Positions 12,085 through 24,935 of a stretch of DNA of 64,000 nt are shown in pieces. This DNA comes from Cercis canadensis (Eukaryota; Streptophyta; Magnoliopsida; Fabales; Fabaceae), in the NCBI GenBank assembly GCA_003255065.1, contig QAOA01005747.1:221556-285555 (forward strand), read 5' to 3'. The translations under genes were made by a program, and so were the position numbers. The notes below the pieces were generated by a model. It made no database searches and had not been told where the DNA came from. It was given only the letters and a program-made list of their open reading frames with translations. Each line of letters begins with the position of its first letter. The first letter of the stretch is position 1.

Positions 12085-12753
12085 TGTTGTTCCCAAGCCT
12101 ACAAAATAGAAAATAAAATACATATAATAACAATAAGTTAGAGAAAATTATAGATGTAGCACCAGGATGAGGCACGGGTATCTCGCTTTCTTTAAGACAA
12201 TTCACGCATCTCGCAGGTGATTTTTAGTATATCCACCAGATGCAGCGAGTTCTAGACGCGTTGCCTCTAGGATACAACAACCCGGTAACCACACCATTTA
12301 TCCTCCAATATTCTGCACAAATAGGAGGAAATGACTCTCTCCAACACTCTTCTCTACCCAAGTGTTTACTCACACAATATAAGCAAATAATATGCACACA
12401 CTACAATTAAGTTATACTTACAAATGTATTTCATACTCATTCCAAATGTAGAAGCATATACACATATATATAGTGTAGTGTACTACCTTTTCAAATTCTA
12501 GCTGTTAGCTACAATTAAATAAATATTATAAACTTTTAAAACAAAGAATCAAAACACAAATAAAACAGTCAATTAAAAGCCAAAACCATTCAACCAATTA
12601 AAGCATTTTATAATGCAGTTACAAAATCATAACCGAATAGTTTTAAGGCTAATAACAAAAGCCTTTAAACACAATAAACATAGAGAAGAGAAGTTGTAAC
12701 ATATATAACCGTTAGGCATTAAACATATATTTATTTTTAATAAAATACCAACA
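12085..12753 (-). repeat. Copia A 5' LTR
   Basis: 669 bp, TGTTGTTCCC...ACCAACA on the plus strand, followed by GTACA. The coding-strand sequence after this LTR lacks the usual TGGTATCAGAGC primer-binding site. Confidence 0.92.
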
Positions 12754-12758
12754 GTACA

Positions 12759-13616
12759 ACATAATTTTTTTTAATTCATTAACATAATGAAAATTTCACA
12801 ATATTATTTCCATAAACAAATTGGTTCAAATTCCTTTTGATAATTAAGGGCACTTGTCTATAAATCTTATACATCTATATATTAATTATGAATCTACCCA
12901 AAGCGTCCGACCACGATTATACGTATACTACACCCAATACTTGCAATGATAGTAACCAATAAAAAAAAATGATTTGTAGGAACCAGGTTAATGAAGGGTA
13001 ATTTTGTATATTAAATTTTATAGCAGTAAGTGGGCCGCCAATATAGTAATTTTGCTTGTAGAAATAACCACACAGCCATAAGGAAAAGAAATGAAAGATA
13101 ACGATATACTACTTTCTTCTTTCAAAAAAAGAAAATAAAACTAAATCACTAAAACCAATTTCATAAGTGCAATTTTGTAGCTGTAGGGACTTTTGTTTAA
13201 TTTTTATTTCCTTTGAACTTATTCAGTTCCCCACTGACTAGAGGATTCCATAACCACTGACCTCAGACCATAGTTGTCTTCGCATCATTTTCCCTTTCTC
13301 AAACCTCTATTTTCCTCCTCATCACAATCCACTGTAGTGCATATATTCAATTCCCTTTGTGCAGGTTGGCTCTTATTTTGGTGATTAAATAAATTTTGAT
13401 TCACAAAAATAAAAATAAAAAATTGAACTGCCAATTTAATCTCATTATTATTATAAGTAGACAAATATAATAACTTATTATAAATTACATACTGAATACT
13501 CTAACCTAGGTCATACTCATATGAGCTACTGTGGAAACTTGACATCCCTATAAAAATGGCACATGTTGTACATTAAAAAAAATTAAAATACATATAACAG
13601 TGAGCAATAAGATCAA
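12759..13616. other. Intergenic DNA
   Basis: No gene or transposon terminus recognised; AT-rich with short homopolymers. Confidence 0.5.
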
Positions 13617-15871
13617 TTAAATTTCTGCAACATATGTAAGTACTTGTGATTGGCCATATAGTATAATTGGAGTGGGCATGGTGGTGTTAAAAAATTTCTC
13701 AGTGGACTGCACTTGTGAGCATCTTGGTTTTTTGTATTTTTTCTCCACACAACTTTTAGGTCTACCTTTTACACGAGACACATCATCCTTTCTTTTTATA
13801 CCCTTGACTTGAGATTCATTATTTTTTTCAATTGAAGCAATAGCTCTGTCACCTGTTGCAACTTCATTAGCTTGACCATTTACATCAACAAAATTTGTAC
13901 TTTGTGTGGAAGAACTTTTATTCAATATCTTATCAACTTCAATGCCAAGTTCCACCAATTTTCTTGCAAAAAATGTGGAAGCATCTTCAGATTCAACATC
14001 TTTGCTTGAATCCTTAAAGTGATTTGAGACAACTAGCTTTTGATCTTCTTTGACAATGTGTCCCTTGTTGTCTAGAACACATCCACTTTGAGCATGCTTA
14101 GTCCACCTCTTAAGGATGTATTTTGGGGGAATAATGATTATATTGAAATGATTAAGTACCCAAAGAGCATGACTACAAAGGATACTAATAAATTCAAAAA
14201 GTTGACAACTACACACAACACTTTGGTTATCAGGGTTGAAGATAACTCTATGTTCTCTCATGCCCCCAATCATACACATTTCATATTCAAATAATTACAA
14301 GTTCTGATTGCAGCATTTCAAAAGAAGATTACAAGATTTTTCATATTCCTCACAAACTAGATAAAAAATAGTTGGTGTGTAAACATCTCTTGCATTTTTC
14401 AACAACATGATATCCATATTCAGTGATGGCATCTTTTGGCTCATCTCATAGTTAGACTCTATCTCCTTATACCTCATGTCCTCCAATAACCTTTCAAAGT
14501 TCCTAAAAAACTCTAGCACATTAAATGTAGACTTTGTGTATAATCTCAAACGACCATTGAAACTCTCACTTAGTTGTGTTGTTGTGGCACCAACTGAGAA
14601 AGTGTGTTGCCCATATACTAATGCCCATTTTTCTCTTTTCTTAAAGAAATCTTGCATTCATCTATTTTGACAAAGGTTGTGCTTGTCAAGCAATAACTCC
14701 CAAGAGTTAAGAAAATTATCCTCATACTTAAAGTCATAAATGCAACTTCTCAACTCTCTAACAAAGGAATCTAATTTCTTAAAGGCATGATTAGCATTTT
14801 TGAGTGCATTTTGGAATAAATGCCATAGGCATAAAAAATGATATGATTTAGGAAAAACCTCCGCAATTGCTTTTGTCATTGCAGCATCTTGATCAGTAAA
14901 AATTGTCTTGGGCTTCTTCCCACTCATAGCCTTAAGAAAAGTCTTAAACAGTCATTCAAAAGATTCGGTAGTTCATCATATAATAATGTAGCACCAAATA
15001 TCACAATTTCGTGATGATGGTTGAATCCAATGATTGGAGCAAATGACCGTAAGTTCTTGTTCATACAACAAGTGGTATCAAAACATATCACATCTCCAAA
15101 ATAAACTTAATCTACAACCATTTTAGCATCTGCCCAAAAAATATTTGTTATTTGATAATCAACATCAAGTTGAATTTCATAAAAGAATGATGGATTCTCT
15201 GTTTGCTTTGATTTAAAATAGTGAAGCAGAGTATATGCCTCTCCCTCTTCCATTTCCTTCATTCTCTTAGAATTCAAATGATTGCTAACATCTTTGGCAG
15301 TACAACCAACATTCTCTCTCCCAACAACTTGTCGTCTTAGAAACTCAAAAACTAATTTTTGTCGTATGTCAGAACGATTTGCCAATTCAATTTAGGCAGC
15401 TTGAGCAATAGAAACTCTCCTTTGTGATAGTAATTTATGCTTACTCTGAGAGGTTGCAACCTCATTACTATGTTCTTTCACAAAAGATGTAACTACATAT
15501 TTTCCATTTGATTGCTGACCAATGGCTATTTGTGCTAAACATCCAATTCTAACATCTTTGTGATTTATTTTCCCCTCATAATCATTTTTCTTCTTAAAGC
15601 CTTCTTTAAAACAAACAAATCTTCGAGATAGCACAGTCTCATTATCTAACTTGCTTTTATTCCTCCAATCTTTCCTAACACTAAAACCAATGAAACCAGC
15701 ATACATATTATAAAATCTATAGGCATGATCTTCTAACTCAAACTCCATACCAACATATGGAGTTAAATCTACCTTAGTCACTTTATGTTCAATGTTATCC
15801 ATCAATTTCACTGTCAAGCAAACAAAATATATTAGTTTCCCACTATTCTCTTTATTGTCTATACATCCCAA
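13617..15871 (-). pseudogene. FAR1/FHY3-related (MULE transposase-derived) pseudogene
   Basis: On the minus strand, in order: an N-terminal FAR1 DNA-binding region (15392-15871; PYVGMEFELEDHAYRFYN, RRFVCFKEGF, IGCLAQ, NGKYVVTSFV); a linker (15107-15385); the MULE transposase core (about 14658-15106; FGDVICFDTT, GFNHHHEIVIFGATLL, TIFTDQDAAMTKAI, FLCLWHL); HTFSVGATTTQLSESFNGRL (14295-14657); and a C-terminal SWIM zinc finger (13617-14279; CSCQLFEFISILCSHAL, the CxC...CxH pattern). FAR1 proteins are transposase-derived transcription factors. At least five in-frame stops (near 14295, 14658, 14960, 15107, 15392) and a frameshift near 14970 inactivate it. The EH-H pair of the FAR1 domain reads EHSNE, so a zinc ligand is also lost. 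It could be a decayed Jittery-like MULE rather than a host gene; no terminal inverted repeats were identified. Confidence 0.88.
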
Positions 15872-18800
15872 AACACCATCTCAACGTGTAAATAATACAG
15901 TGACAATCATTTTATTAAGGAAATTGCAAATCACTTCTGCCAAAGTTTTGAAATATCCAATTGTTCTTACATTCATTTCGACAAAAAGACAAAGACAAGG
16001 AGGTTTATAAATTTTCAAAAGAGAGTATACGTGTTCTTACAGGTACCTAGTAGAACCTTTTAACTGATGATTCTAATTAGTGTTTTACTATCTGTTCATT
16101 TAGATTCTATTCTAAACTTTAGACTTTGCAGTTTTTTTCTGAATGGATAATTAGAAGAATTTAAAAGCTCCCACACACACTAATTTGCTACTCCACAAGC
16201 ACTAAAAATGTATCATATAGTAGAATTTGTACAAGACTAAGTTATCAATTTTTATGTAATCCTTAAAGTAGTAAACTGTGTTAATTACAAAACCATCTTT
16301 GCCACTAAGAATGTCATGTTCTCTGTACGCTAGAATGTTTCATCTAATTCTTCCTTAATTTTTGATATATATTAGTCTGATTCCAAAATCAAAATAAAAT
16401 GCAAAACAAGAGAACGATATACAGTCAACATAAGCTATTAGATGTCAGAACAAGAGAACAAGAATATAAATACAGTGTTACTTCCTTCACTGAGACATTC
16501 TATCAAACACTTGGAATGCATTCATTAACTGAAAGATTGTTGCCAACAAATAAAATTTAGAATGCCTAAACCATTTATCCTGTGTTCATCAATATACATA
16601 TAGAATGGCAACATATGCATGAACCTAGATAAGGAAAATAGAAAAATAAATTTGCAGCATTCTATTCAGAGCAAGGCCAAATCAACCTCTCAAAAAAAAA
16701 AAAAAAAACAAAACAAAATTGGTTACTAATTTCTAATCAGACGTCAAAATATCTACAGTGGTAGTGCCCGAGTTTGTCCCGAGGTGGTCTTTGCCGAAAT
16801 TGGCCTTACCGGCATCTCCTTGCCCTTGCCTGTGTGGGACTTGTCTGGTAGTGTTCAATGGCAACTAGGCCTTTGAATGCATTATCCCAATTTACTGAGA
16901 ATTGAAAGAAAGATTCAAAAAAGTGAAAACTAACGTATTACTGAGCGCAGGACTTTTTTGAGAGATGCGGTGGTGATTATGGAAAAGGTGAAGTGATGCA
17001 ACCCATAGTGAAAAAGAGATGGAGAAAGTGAAGAAGAAAGGGATAACGGTGTTACATAATAGATGATGTTGAGGTGGCGCTAATGTATACACAATAATAC
17101 ACATGTTATATTTTAATTGAGGAACAACACTACCAACACCTATAAAACTTCACCTAAGTTTTGTTCAAATTATTATTGAGTCTTCACCTAAAGGCATAAA
17201 CTTTTGGGTTACATCAATTTTAGACATAGTATCAAAGTCTCTTTAACCAATTGAATCCTTGTTACCTTCACTTTGTCAATTAAATTAAAAAATTTAGCAC
17301 AGGCCACAAGTTGTGAGGTAGGCCTTTGTGCTTTGTCCATGTTTGAATCCTAAAAGGCTTTCGTGTGCAAGACGTGTTAAATATAAAATAATTGTTGGAC
17401 TTTCATTTAACAACTTAAGTTTTTGAGTTAAATTAATTTTTGACAAAATCACCCATAAAATTAATTTATACGGCAATGATATGGTCATATAAGACAAGCA
17501 TTAATTCCAACTCACGTGACTCTTATATAAGAATCTTCCTTTTCGTTAGTCTTACACATATAAACTCAACTAATAGGTTTTATAGAGAAGATTAGTGAAA
17601 CTATGAACTCGAAGAAAGTTATTATTAATTAGGATCCAACTTAAGTTGAAAGTAATATCGTAGTTGTCGAGAATATCTTGTGGGGAAAATGATTATGTTC
17701 AAAAGTAAGTGGTGGATAAAATTAACTGATGGAATTCACTTACTTATTCCATAGTACTTTCAAACTCAAGTAATTTTGGTTATGACTTTGGGCAACTCAT
17801 CTAAACTAAATAGTTGAAAATTAACTAAATCACCCCAAAGATGGAACTTGTAGTTGGCATTGATTTTTTTTTCTCTTTATCAATGCCATGCCAACACACT
17901 GTTTGATAGCTATTTCTTTCTCTCTAATACTTGAAACTAATTTTAGGCATCGTGGTACTATTGAACTTACAATAGAAATTGCCCCTAACCCCTTTTCTGC
18001 AAAGTAAGTTTAGCTATAATTAGTTTCCAATTCAGTGCAAGCAGAAAACTGATGTTGTGATTGGTAAAAGGTTTCTCTGTGCAAGATAAGGAATCACTTT
18101 TGGGTTTGAGCTACAAATCAAATTGCCCGATCATATTATGCATACACATAACCAAGTTGCACGAAAAAGAAATAGGTATCAAAATCTGCACACTCTTATC
18201 ATGCTTTTCCATATGACCAGCATTATTGCCATGTGCATTACAGGTGGCCCTATAAGATACTTAATTATATCTCATAAATTTAGTTTTAATTTAAAATATA
18301 ATTTTGGTTGAACAGTAAAGAAAACTAAAACAATTTTTGAGTGAAAATATATATACTAGGCTGAAAGAAAACAATAACTTTTATAACTTTCAAATTTAGA
18401 TAATAGAGAGATTTAGATAAGTTCACCATTGAATCTAACTAAAATTTGGTGAGAAGATTTCAAAAATGCAACTCTTCGATCTAAATAGTAGTCATCTCAT
18501 TCTCAAACCTCTACCCTTTAATCTAGACCAAGATTTTTGAGGTTTTATTAAGGTTTAGGGTTTTAAACTTTATTTTTTTCATTTGACCTTTGATTAACTA
18601 ATGAGTTAATGGTTCTGTAATCTTTGGATTTATATATAGCGTATTTTCATAATACAAGGGAGGTAAGTGTAGATTTTCAAAATAAAAAGCAAATAGGTGT
18701 GTATATATATATATATATAAGGTAAGTGTAGACATGTATTGTTGGTATGTAAGGTATAGATAATCCCATCAACGATCATCTCAAGCCTCAATAAAGTAAA

Positions 18801-18891
18801 GCCTTTATGAAGCTGGAAGCTCAAACAATGTAGTAATTTGAGTCCAAATTATTGATTAGGAAAATTATTTCTACAGGGTCTTCATCATGGA
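15872..18891. other. Intergenic DNA
   Basis: Mostly AT-rich with no gene recognised. 16683-16700 is an A-run. 17280-17440 resembles degenerate retrotransposon LTR text. 18697-18719 is a TA microsatellite. 16742-16870 is unusually GC-rich and coding-like; see its own entry. Confidence 0.5.
16735..16870 (-). other. Coding-like GC-rich segment, unidentified
   Basis: A ~130-bp island of higher GC in AT-rich DNA. All three minus-strand frames are long for their context. One ends TTTVDILTSD then stop; another reads GKGKEMPVRPISAKTTSG before a stop. This could be the end of an unrecognised exon or a captured gene fragment. I cannot assign a family. Confidence 0.3.
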
Positions 18892-19075
18892 TGTCGCAAC
18901 ATCCATTTCGGAGGGACACTCAAAAACCCGAGGTGGTGAAACATTAAAACAAAATAATTGTGAAAAGAAAAAAAAAATATTTACAATGTGAAAAGAAAAT
19001 GCAAAAATTTAGAAAAATTATTATATAATGGAGTCACTGCCAATTGATTTAAGGCACGATTGACGGCTATAAAAA

Positions 19076-19267
19076 AAAGTTTGGACTAAGTTATCAAGCA
19101 TTGTTGATGAAATTTGTCCTTAAATTTATCTGGAGAATAAATTAAAACTATTTTAAAATTTATATTTTTAAAAGTTTGGACTAAGTTATCAAGCATTGTT
19201 GAATGAAATTTGTTCTTAAATTTATCTGGAGAATAAATTAAAACTATTTTAAAATTTATATTTTTAA
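19076..19267. repeat. Tandem duplication, 95-bp period
   Basis: AAAAGTTTGGACTAAGTTAT starts the first copy (about 19076-19170), and the following copy repeats it with a 95-bp shift and a few differences (gatgaaa/gaatgaaa, gtcctt/gttctt). Confidence 0.85.
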
Positions 19268-19418
19268 ATGTCTCTTGTCATGCATATTGTCAAAAGTGAC
19301 AAATAACTATGACTAGAATAAGTGGCAAAATACCATTATTTTCCAAAACAATATCCAAAGCCTATAACAAGCTCAAAATGTTATTGCTTTGTAAATTTGT
19401 TCTTCTTTGTTTTAGTAA

Positions 19419-19421
19419 AAT

Positions 19422-19473
<52 letters not shown>
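19419..19473. repeat. (AT)n microsatellite
   Basis: About 25 uninterrupted AT dinucleotides. Confidence 0.95.
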
Positions 19474-19474
<1 letters not shown>

Positions 19475-20900
19475 TTTAATTTTTAGACCTCACCAACACC
19501 TCTAACAAAATCTAAATAGTGAAGCCTCAAGAGAATTAGGTAGAGATACTGATTATCGTCACATTTCTTTCCCAATCTATTGTCATAGGCAATGTTTAAT
19601 TCTCTAAAACAATATTATAAAAGCCAAGAATGTAAAAGTAAAATGTCTTTGAGAAATATAATAGTTGCAAACGCATAAAAATAATAGTGATAGTGAAGAT
19701 TTCATAAGTCCCGCCAACACTTCTAGCAAAACAAAGTAATTATCCTTCACCCTAGGAATGTTAGGAAATATTATCACTACGATTATTTTCTATCTTATTC
19801 GGTCATCGGGAATAAAATTACTTCATTTCCAAGGTAAGACTAAAAACAAGTCGCGATAATAGAGCACATAAGGTAAACAAAATAATAATTAAAAGTATGC
19901 TCATATTCAAAAAAAAAATAATTGGACTTAATCACTAAACAACACATAATCTACATATTACTAATGAGTTTTTAGTCAAAGGAAGCAATATATAAATAAA
20001 TAATAAAAATTAGACTAGTACTAAAATTAAGCCCAACCCAATTAGTACTAGAACAACAAGCTAAAAAAAAAGTGAGTTGGACCTAACAGCCCACTTCGTA
20101 GGCCTAGACCAGCAAGATAAGAAGAGAAAAAAAGTTGGACTTAATAGCCCAATAGGTTAATATAGTAGCAAAGAAAATAAAAGAAGCAAGGGTCTAGTGG
20201 CCCAGACCAAAAATAGCAAAGAGAAAAAAATATTAAAACATAATAGGCCCAAGAGTTCGGTCCAACAAAGAAAGAAAACCCAATAATTGACCTAGACTAA
20301 AGCAAAGGAAATAATTAAAGAAACGAAAGATACTTAAAAGTGATTTAAACCGAACTAGGCCCAAGCAATTAAAAAAGACTAACGCAACTAATAGGCTGGT
20401 CCACTTCAAACCAGACCTAACCAAACCACACTAGCAATAAAAGGAAAACAAAATGACTAAAGGCTTAGCCTAAAAAAAAATACTCTAATAAACTAAAAGC
20501 CCAATTCTAAAATAAACATAATGTAGCCCAAATATAGTAGAGATGTAGAACCAACAGGAAGAACCTGGAGCTCTGCCTCTACCTCTCAAGCTAAGAAGGA
20601 AAGCTCACCTATTTGGTTTTAAAAACCACTAACTGGTGACTCTATCTCTCTCTGAAACTTTGTTTCTCTCTCTAAAAGAAATTGGGTATTTGGGGAGGGG
20701 TAAAGCCACCGCTATCGATGGAGGCACCAGTCCTCTGCTGCTTCTTACTTCGATTTCTCTCCTTGGCTTTTCCCCTCTGCCTAGCCTCAAAATTTTCCCT
20801 TTTCTTTTATAAAGGGTTTTGCTTCTCTCTCTAGATGCGGTTTCTCTCTCTAAAAGTCGGAGAATTTTTTAATGGGGGTGGAACCACACACACAACTAAC

Positions 20901-21047
20901 CTTTCTTCCACCTTTTTTTAGTATATGTCAATTAACCGAAGCATGTTTTTCTTCAGACATTCTTTTTCTTCCATACTATCATTTCCTAATGTCAAAAGCC
21001 AGTCCATCATTGCCAGCCAACTATCAGCCTCCACACTCTTTGCATTG
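20901..21047 (-). pseudogene. RDR pseudogene exon (ADSWLAMMD region)
   Basis: Acceptor CATTCAG at 21048-21049. Encodes EADSWLAMMDWLLTLGND and NMLRLIDIY, then a short deletion shifts the frame before a KKGGRKV-like end and a GTTAGT donor at 20900. Later exons are not found to the left, where the Tat-like LTR begins. Confidence 0.85.
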
Positions 21048-22000
21048 CTGAATGCAGAAGATAAAATTTCAAGTGAGTATCATGGGATAATACCTGTTAC
21101 ACTAGTACTTCAAAATCGGTGTCATACCCATTTCCGAAATGTATTAAAAATTTGAAACTTGTACCGGAGGAAGAAACTCATCTCATCTTTTTAAAAAAAA
21201 AAAAATTGGTACGTTTTGAAATAGCTAAAACGCTCATTTTGACATTGTTATACATTTATTCTCTTCTCCCCTATTACCTTTGGTCCTACACAAACCCAGC
21301 CTCCATTCTATTCTCTACTGAATTGAAGGAATATGACATGATTCACCGATTAAAACTAGTTTTTCCAGCTACCTTTGAGGTAATTATATGATTTAAACTC
21401 CTGCTGAAAAAAGAACTCCTCTTTAGTTTTTATATATATATATATATAGACACACACACGTATCAAGTGGTGTACCCATCCCTCATTTTTTGGAAAATTG
21501 CTGTTGTTGTGTTTCATACCATACTGAGTATGAAACTCGTACTAGTACTCATGCAACATAGGATAATAACAGTTGAGTCCAAAAGAAAAAAAGAAGAAAA
21601 AATACCAAAAACAAAAACCATAGGGGGAGAAGTGTCATAAATGATTTCATCATAAGATTAAAAATAGAATATTTCACTATTTTATATATGTGCCAGCATC
21701 TTAGTTAAGAGGGGGAGTTCAAGTTAAATCAATTCTATATAATATTACACTCTTCAATTTTAACATATGGGATTAGATTCATCCTAAATAACTCAAACTT
21801 GTCATTGTTAACATGATTTAAACAGAGTACTTCACAAATTAGGTTATGCCTTCAGACTACTCATTGTGACATTCAAAATTTTGATTCAGAAAATATCATG
21901 ATATTTGGGGCAGAAAGTAGACACATTATAAAAATCCAACAACTATCATGTTAAACTGATCATTTAATAATGTTCTATACAACACACACATGATGCATAC

Positions 22001-22156
22001 CTTGGATGAAACCTGGTAGTCAAGTACAGTTCAGGGAGCTCATCCTCAAGTTCCATAGCTGAAAATTCACTAGGCCTTTTAGGCTCACACTTGTTCACAC
22101 TGGTAGCATCACAATCTGAAGAACTTAGCATCCATGGGTCACTCTTTTTGCAACAA
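22001..22156 (-). pseudogene. RDR pseudogene exon (SDPW...LTTRF region)
   Basis: Acceptor CTCCAG and donor GTATGC. Encodes KKSDPW, KRPSEFSAMELEDELPELY and LTTRFHP, the segment after the catalytic loop in RDR3/4/5. The exon that should precede it, with the metal-binding aspartates, is missing. Confidence 0.88.
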
Positions 22157-22343
22157 CTGGAGCAATACAAAAAGTAAGCAGTCAATTAAAACAATGAAGA
22201 ATCAGAAACTTGAGAAACTCACAACACAGGCTGGGGGATTTTAGTATTGTATCATAGGCCCAATTATTGTTCTTCGTTATCTAATAAAAACAAAATGGGA
22301 TAATTATTGAGCCGGAAATTTAACTGCACGTATTTACCTGCAA

Positions 22344-22405
22344 GGAATCATTAACCATTTGTTGGAAAGTTCAATACACATTAAATTGAAGTGGTTAATG
22401 ATTCC
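22344..22405. repeat. Short imperfect hairpin
   Basis: Arms GGAATCATTAACCATTT and AAGTGGTTAATGATTCC are reverse complements apart from one base, with a 28-nt loop. It lies in an RDR intron. Confidence 0.6.
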
Positions 22406-23190
22406 CTACAGATTAATATTCTTAACAAGCTTTTCGGCTTGGTAATTGACCCAAGTACTCATAAATTCAGCATAAGTATCAAACATGATACTATACATTT
22501 AGCATATCTGACTCTATGCATAAATTCAGCATCCTGCATGATTCCAATATGACCCAGAAGTATCAAATAACAATGGAGAATTACACAGGCCGCTCAAAAT
22601 CAACTAACAAAAGAATAGGGGGAAGAGCATGGGGGGGAGGGGGTTACCAAGCATAACAGAAAAGTGAAGAAGCGATTTGCAACTGGATATCAATCTAAAT
22701 GGAATGCATTGAACTACATCTTTTTAGTATCTTTTAGGCATGCTTAACTTGAGTGAGAAGGCTATTCAGCAGAGATTATATTATCAACAGAAGATTATCT
22801 TCCCCGGCTAAACAATTGTTGCCTTTATAAACCAATGTCCCTCCTTGGGCCTGTGTACAAACTTCAGATCTTACCCAGATCATAGACTTACGAATAGAGA
22901 GAGTAGAAAACCATAAACTAAAAAGACAAGAACATTGCACAACGTTAAATTATGATGGGTTTGATTCAAATATCTCATCTTCATTTGGTAAGAACCATCA
23001 ATTAAAATTATTTATAAAAAATACTTAATTTCTGCGGGCTACTATTTTTTCCCCAGTCCATGATGGGCAAGTAATTTTAATGGACTTGGTTATATTTGAG
23101 TCTAAGTATAGCATCAGAGGAAAGACAAAGAAAGCCATTCGTAGATAAGAATTTATGGAATACCAGATACAGTTATGACCTTGTATGTCA

Positions 23191-23191
23191 N
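23191..23191. other. Single N at an A-run
   Basis: One undetermined base before an A homopolymer; similar single Ns occur at 43629, 46810, 56287 and 58533, always beside low-complexity or repeat sequence. Confidence 1.
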
Positions 23192-23587
23192 AAAAAAAAA
23201 AAAAAAAAGAATTTAAATACCATATTAAGACATAAGTATAGTCAATAAATAATTGGACACTAGTTCTGTTTTGATTTTCATATGGTCACATGAACTAGCA
23301 TTGCGCATCTGGGTGACGTAGGACAAAAAGAACAGTTGAAGGAAATGAGAAGAGAATAGGGGCAGACAGAAGAGAGACATTCACTCAAAATCATATCAAC
23401 TTCTCAAGGCATACACTGAGAGCCGAAATTGCATAGTAATCCTTAAATAGGCAAAACCCAATTGATCCCATGCATTTGTACAGAAAGAACTTGTAACAGT
23501 AAAAATTAACCCCTTATGTATGCAGTGGCATCCAGGTAGCAAACAAACATTTATAAAACAACGGGGAGAACATGCCAAGAGACTTAC

Positions 23588-23810
23588 AAAACAATGCATA
23601 CTTGATTAGGTTGGAGATATCCAGTAGGATCAGCTGTCCTGATTACATAGTAGGAGTCAGGAATATGAAGCTTTCCTCCTCCAAGACCCCTCATTTCTTT
23701 CCTTGCCAGTATAGCTAGATGGTAATGCAGATATGGTTCCTTGAGAGGAATCTGAGTTAAAATCATCCTTGCCGAGTTAAAATCATCCAGCTCACCATGA
23801 TTAATAAGAA
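23588..23810 (-). pseudogene. RDR pseudogene exon (GELDD...DPTG region)
   Basis: Acceptor TGTAG and donor GTAAGT. Encodes INHGELDDFNSARMIL, IPLKEPYLHYHLA, IPDSYYVIRTADPTGYL and QVCIVL, matching the RDR core just before the catalytic exon. Open throughout. Confidence 0.92.
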
Positions 23811-23948
23811 CTACATTCAAAAAAAAAATAAAGGAAAAATGGAGCAGAGGATGAGTCTAAAACTTTAAAATGAATAAAATATAGTGAATATTTCATAAGA
23901 ATAAATGTCGAAAGTAGTACTAAAAGCTATAGGTGTAGCAAGAACTAC

Positions 23949-24091
23949 CTTTCAGTGCTGCATGCTTACTAGAGAAACCACCAAAAGTAACTTCCAAGGC
24001 AGTCTCAAGTAAATTCATGAAAAAATTCAATGGAACTCCCCCATAGCTTAGATGTGCAATTAAATATAAATATGTTTTCTTCGGTTGATTG
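23949..24091 (-). pseudogene. RDR pseudogene exon (LSYGGVP region)
   Basis: Acceptor TTTCAG and donor GTAGTT. Encodes QPKKTYLYLIAHLSYGGVP, FFMNLL and FSSKHAALK. It lacks in-frame stops, and splicing to the next exon reads KHAALK-VLINHGELDD in phase. Confidence 0.9.
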
Positions 24092-24935
24092 CTGAAACAT
24101 GCAAGCAAGCTTAGTTTTAGAAAATTCTCGTAAACAACCTGGGATAACCTAGGATTTTGCAACATACAAGATTTTGACTTGGTACAAAAAGCATGGTTAT
24201 GGTTGTTCTGCTTATGAGATTTATTGTGTTCTCATGTTCTTCACTTAATTTTGTGTTTGCAGTCCACTAACACATGCATGTCAGGTAAAGTATTACAAGT
24301 GTAGCTTGTGTAACATAGTTGGGCCAATTTCCCAACAACCGAAAAAAATTGGGTTCCCAACACTCACCCGCCCCCCATGCACATCTAAGAGCTACATTAA
24401 GAGAATTAACAAAGAAAGTTCTTAAGTCTTCAATTTGCATTAAAGAATGCTTGCTATGTCATGTCAAACTGCAGTCTCAGTATCCCTGTTCATCTACTCT
24501 ACAATAAGTTTACTAAATAAATTTTATGACCATTGAACACAACTGTCATGTTCAAATAGCTGGTAATTATTTTTAAACCCAAGACACCATTTGTAAAGAA
24601 CATTAATTGATTTAGCCCCAAGTGAGACACTCCATCATTGTGCTGATAAACTATAGCAAAGGCCACAACAGATAGCCTCTTTATACACTAATTTAGACCT
24701 CATTTTTCCAGAGAACATGTCTCATACAACCAGAACCAGATCAAGGTAATTTTGCCTTAATGAAATGTTATACTGCCAGGGTGCCTCACTTAGATAAAGG
24801 TTTCAACTCAATCAGCTCCAAGACAATACCAAACTAATCAGTGGTTTATAATTATTTCAAATCCAATCTCTTGTTTGTCTATTCATCAAGACATTTTCCA
24901 TTTTTATTGATGAGAATCGGGTCCAGACTACTACT

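Larger units (their letters stand above)
7357..12753 (-). mobile_element. Ty1/copia retrotransposon (copia A), defective
   Basis: Full-length insertion with two LTRs (7357-8035 and 12085-12753) and a 5-bp GTACA duplication. The order on the minus strand is 5' LTR, gag remnant with zinc knuckle, protease, integrase, reverse transcriptase, RNase H, polypurine tract, 3' LTR. This gag-PR-INT-RT-RH order defines the copia superfamily. No primer-binding site follows the 5' LTR and the gag capsid region is missing, so one deletion probably removed both. Several stops and frameshifts make it non-autonomous. The two LTRs differ at many positions and by indels, so the insertion is not recent. Confidence 0.95.
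18892..20900 (+). mobile_element. Tat-like LTR fragment truncating the RDR pseudogene
   Basis: Starts near TGTCGCAACATCCATTTCGG and contains GGAGTCACTGCCAATTGATT, the counterpart of GGAATCGCCACTAATTGTAT at 482 and a similar phrase near 43160. It continues through an A-rich middle rich in 'gcccaa' words and ends in CT-rich sequence (20640-20860), the same general order as the other two LTRs here. It abuts the last recognisable RDR exon (20901), so it probably displaced the 3' end of that gene. Termini and TSD not defined. Confidence 0.5.
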
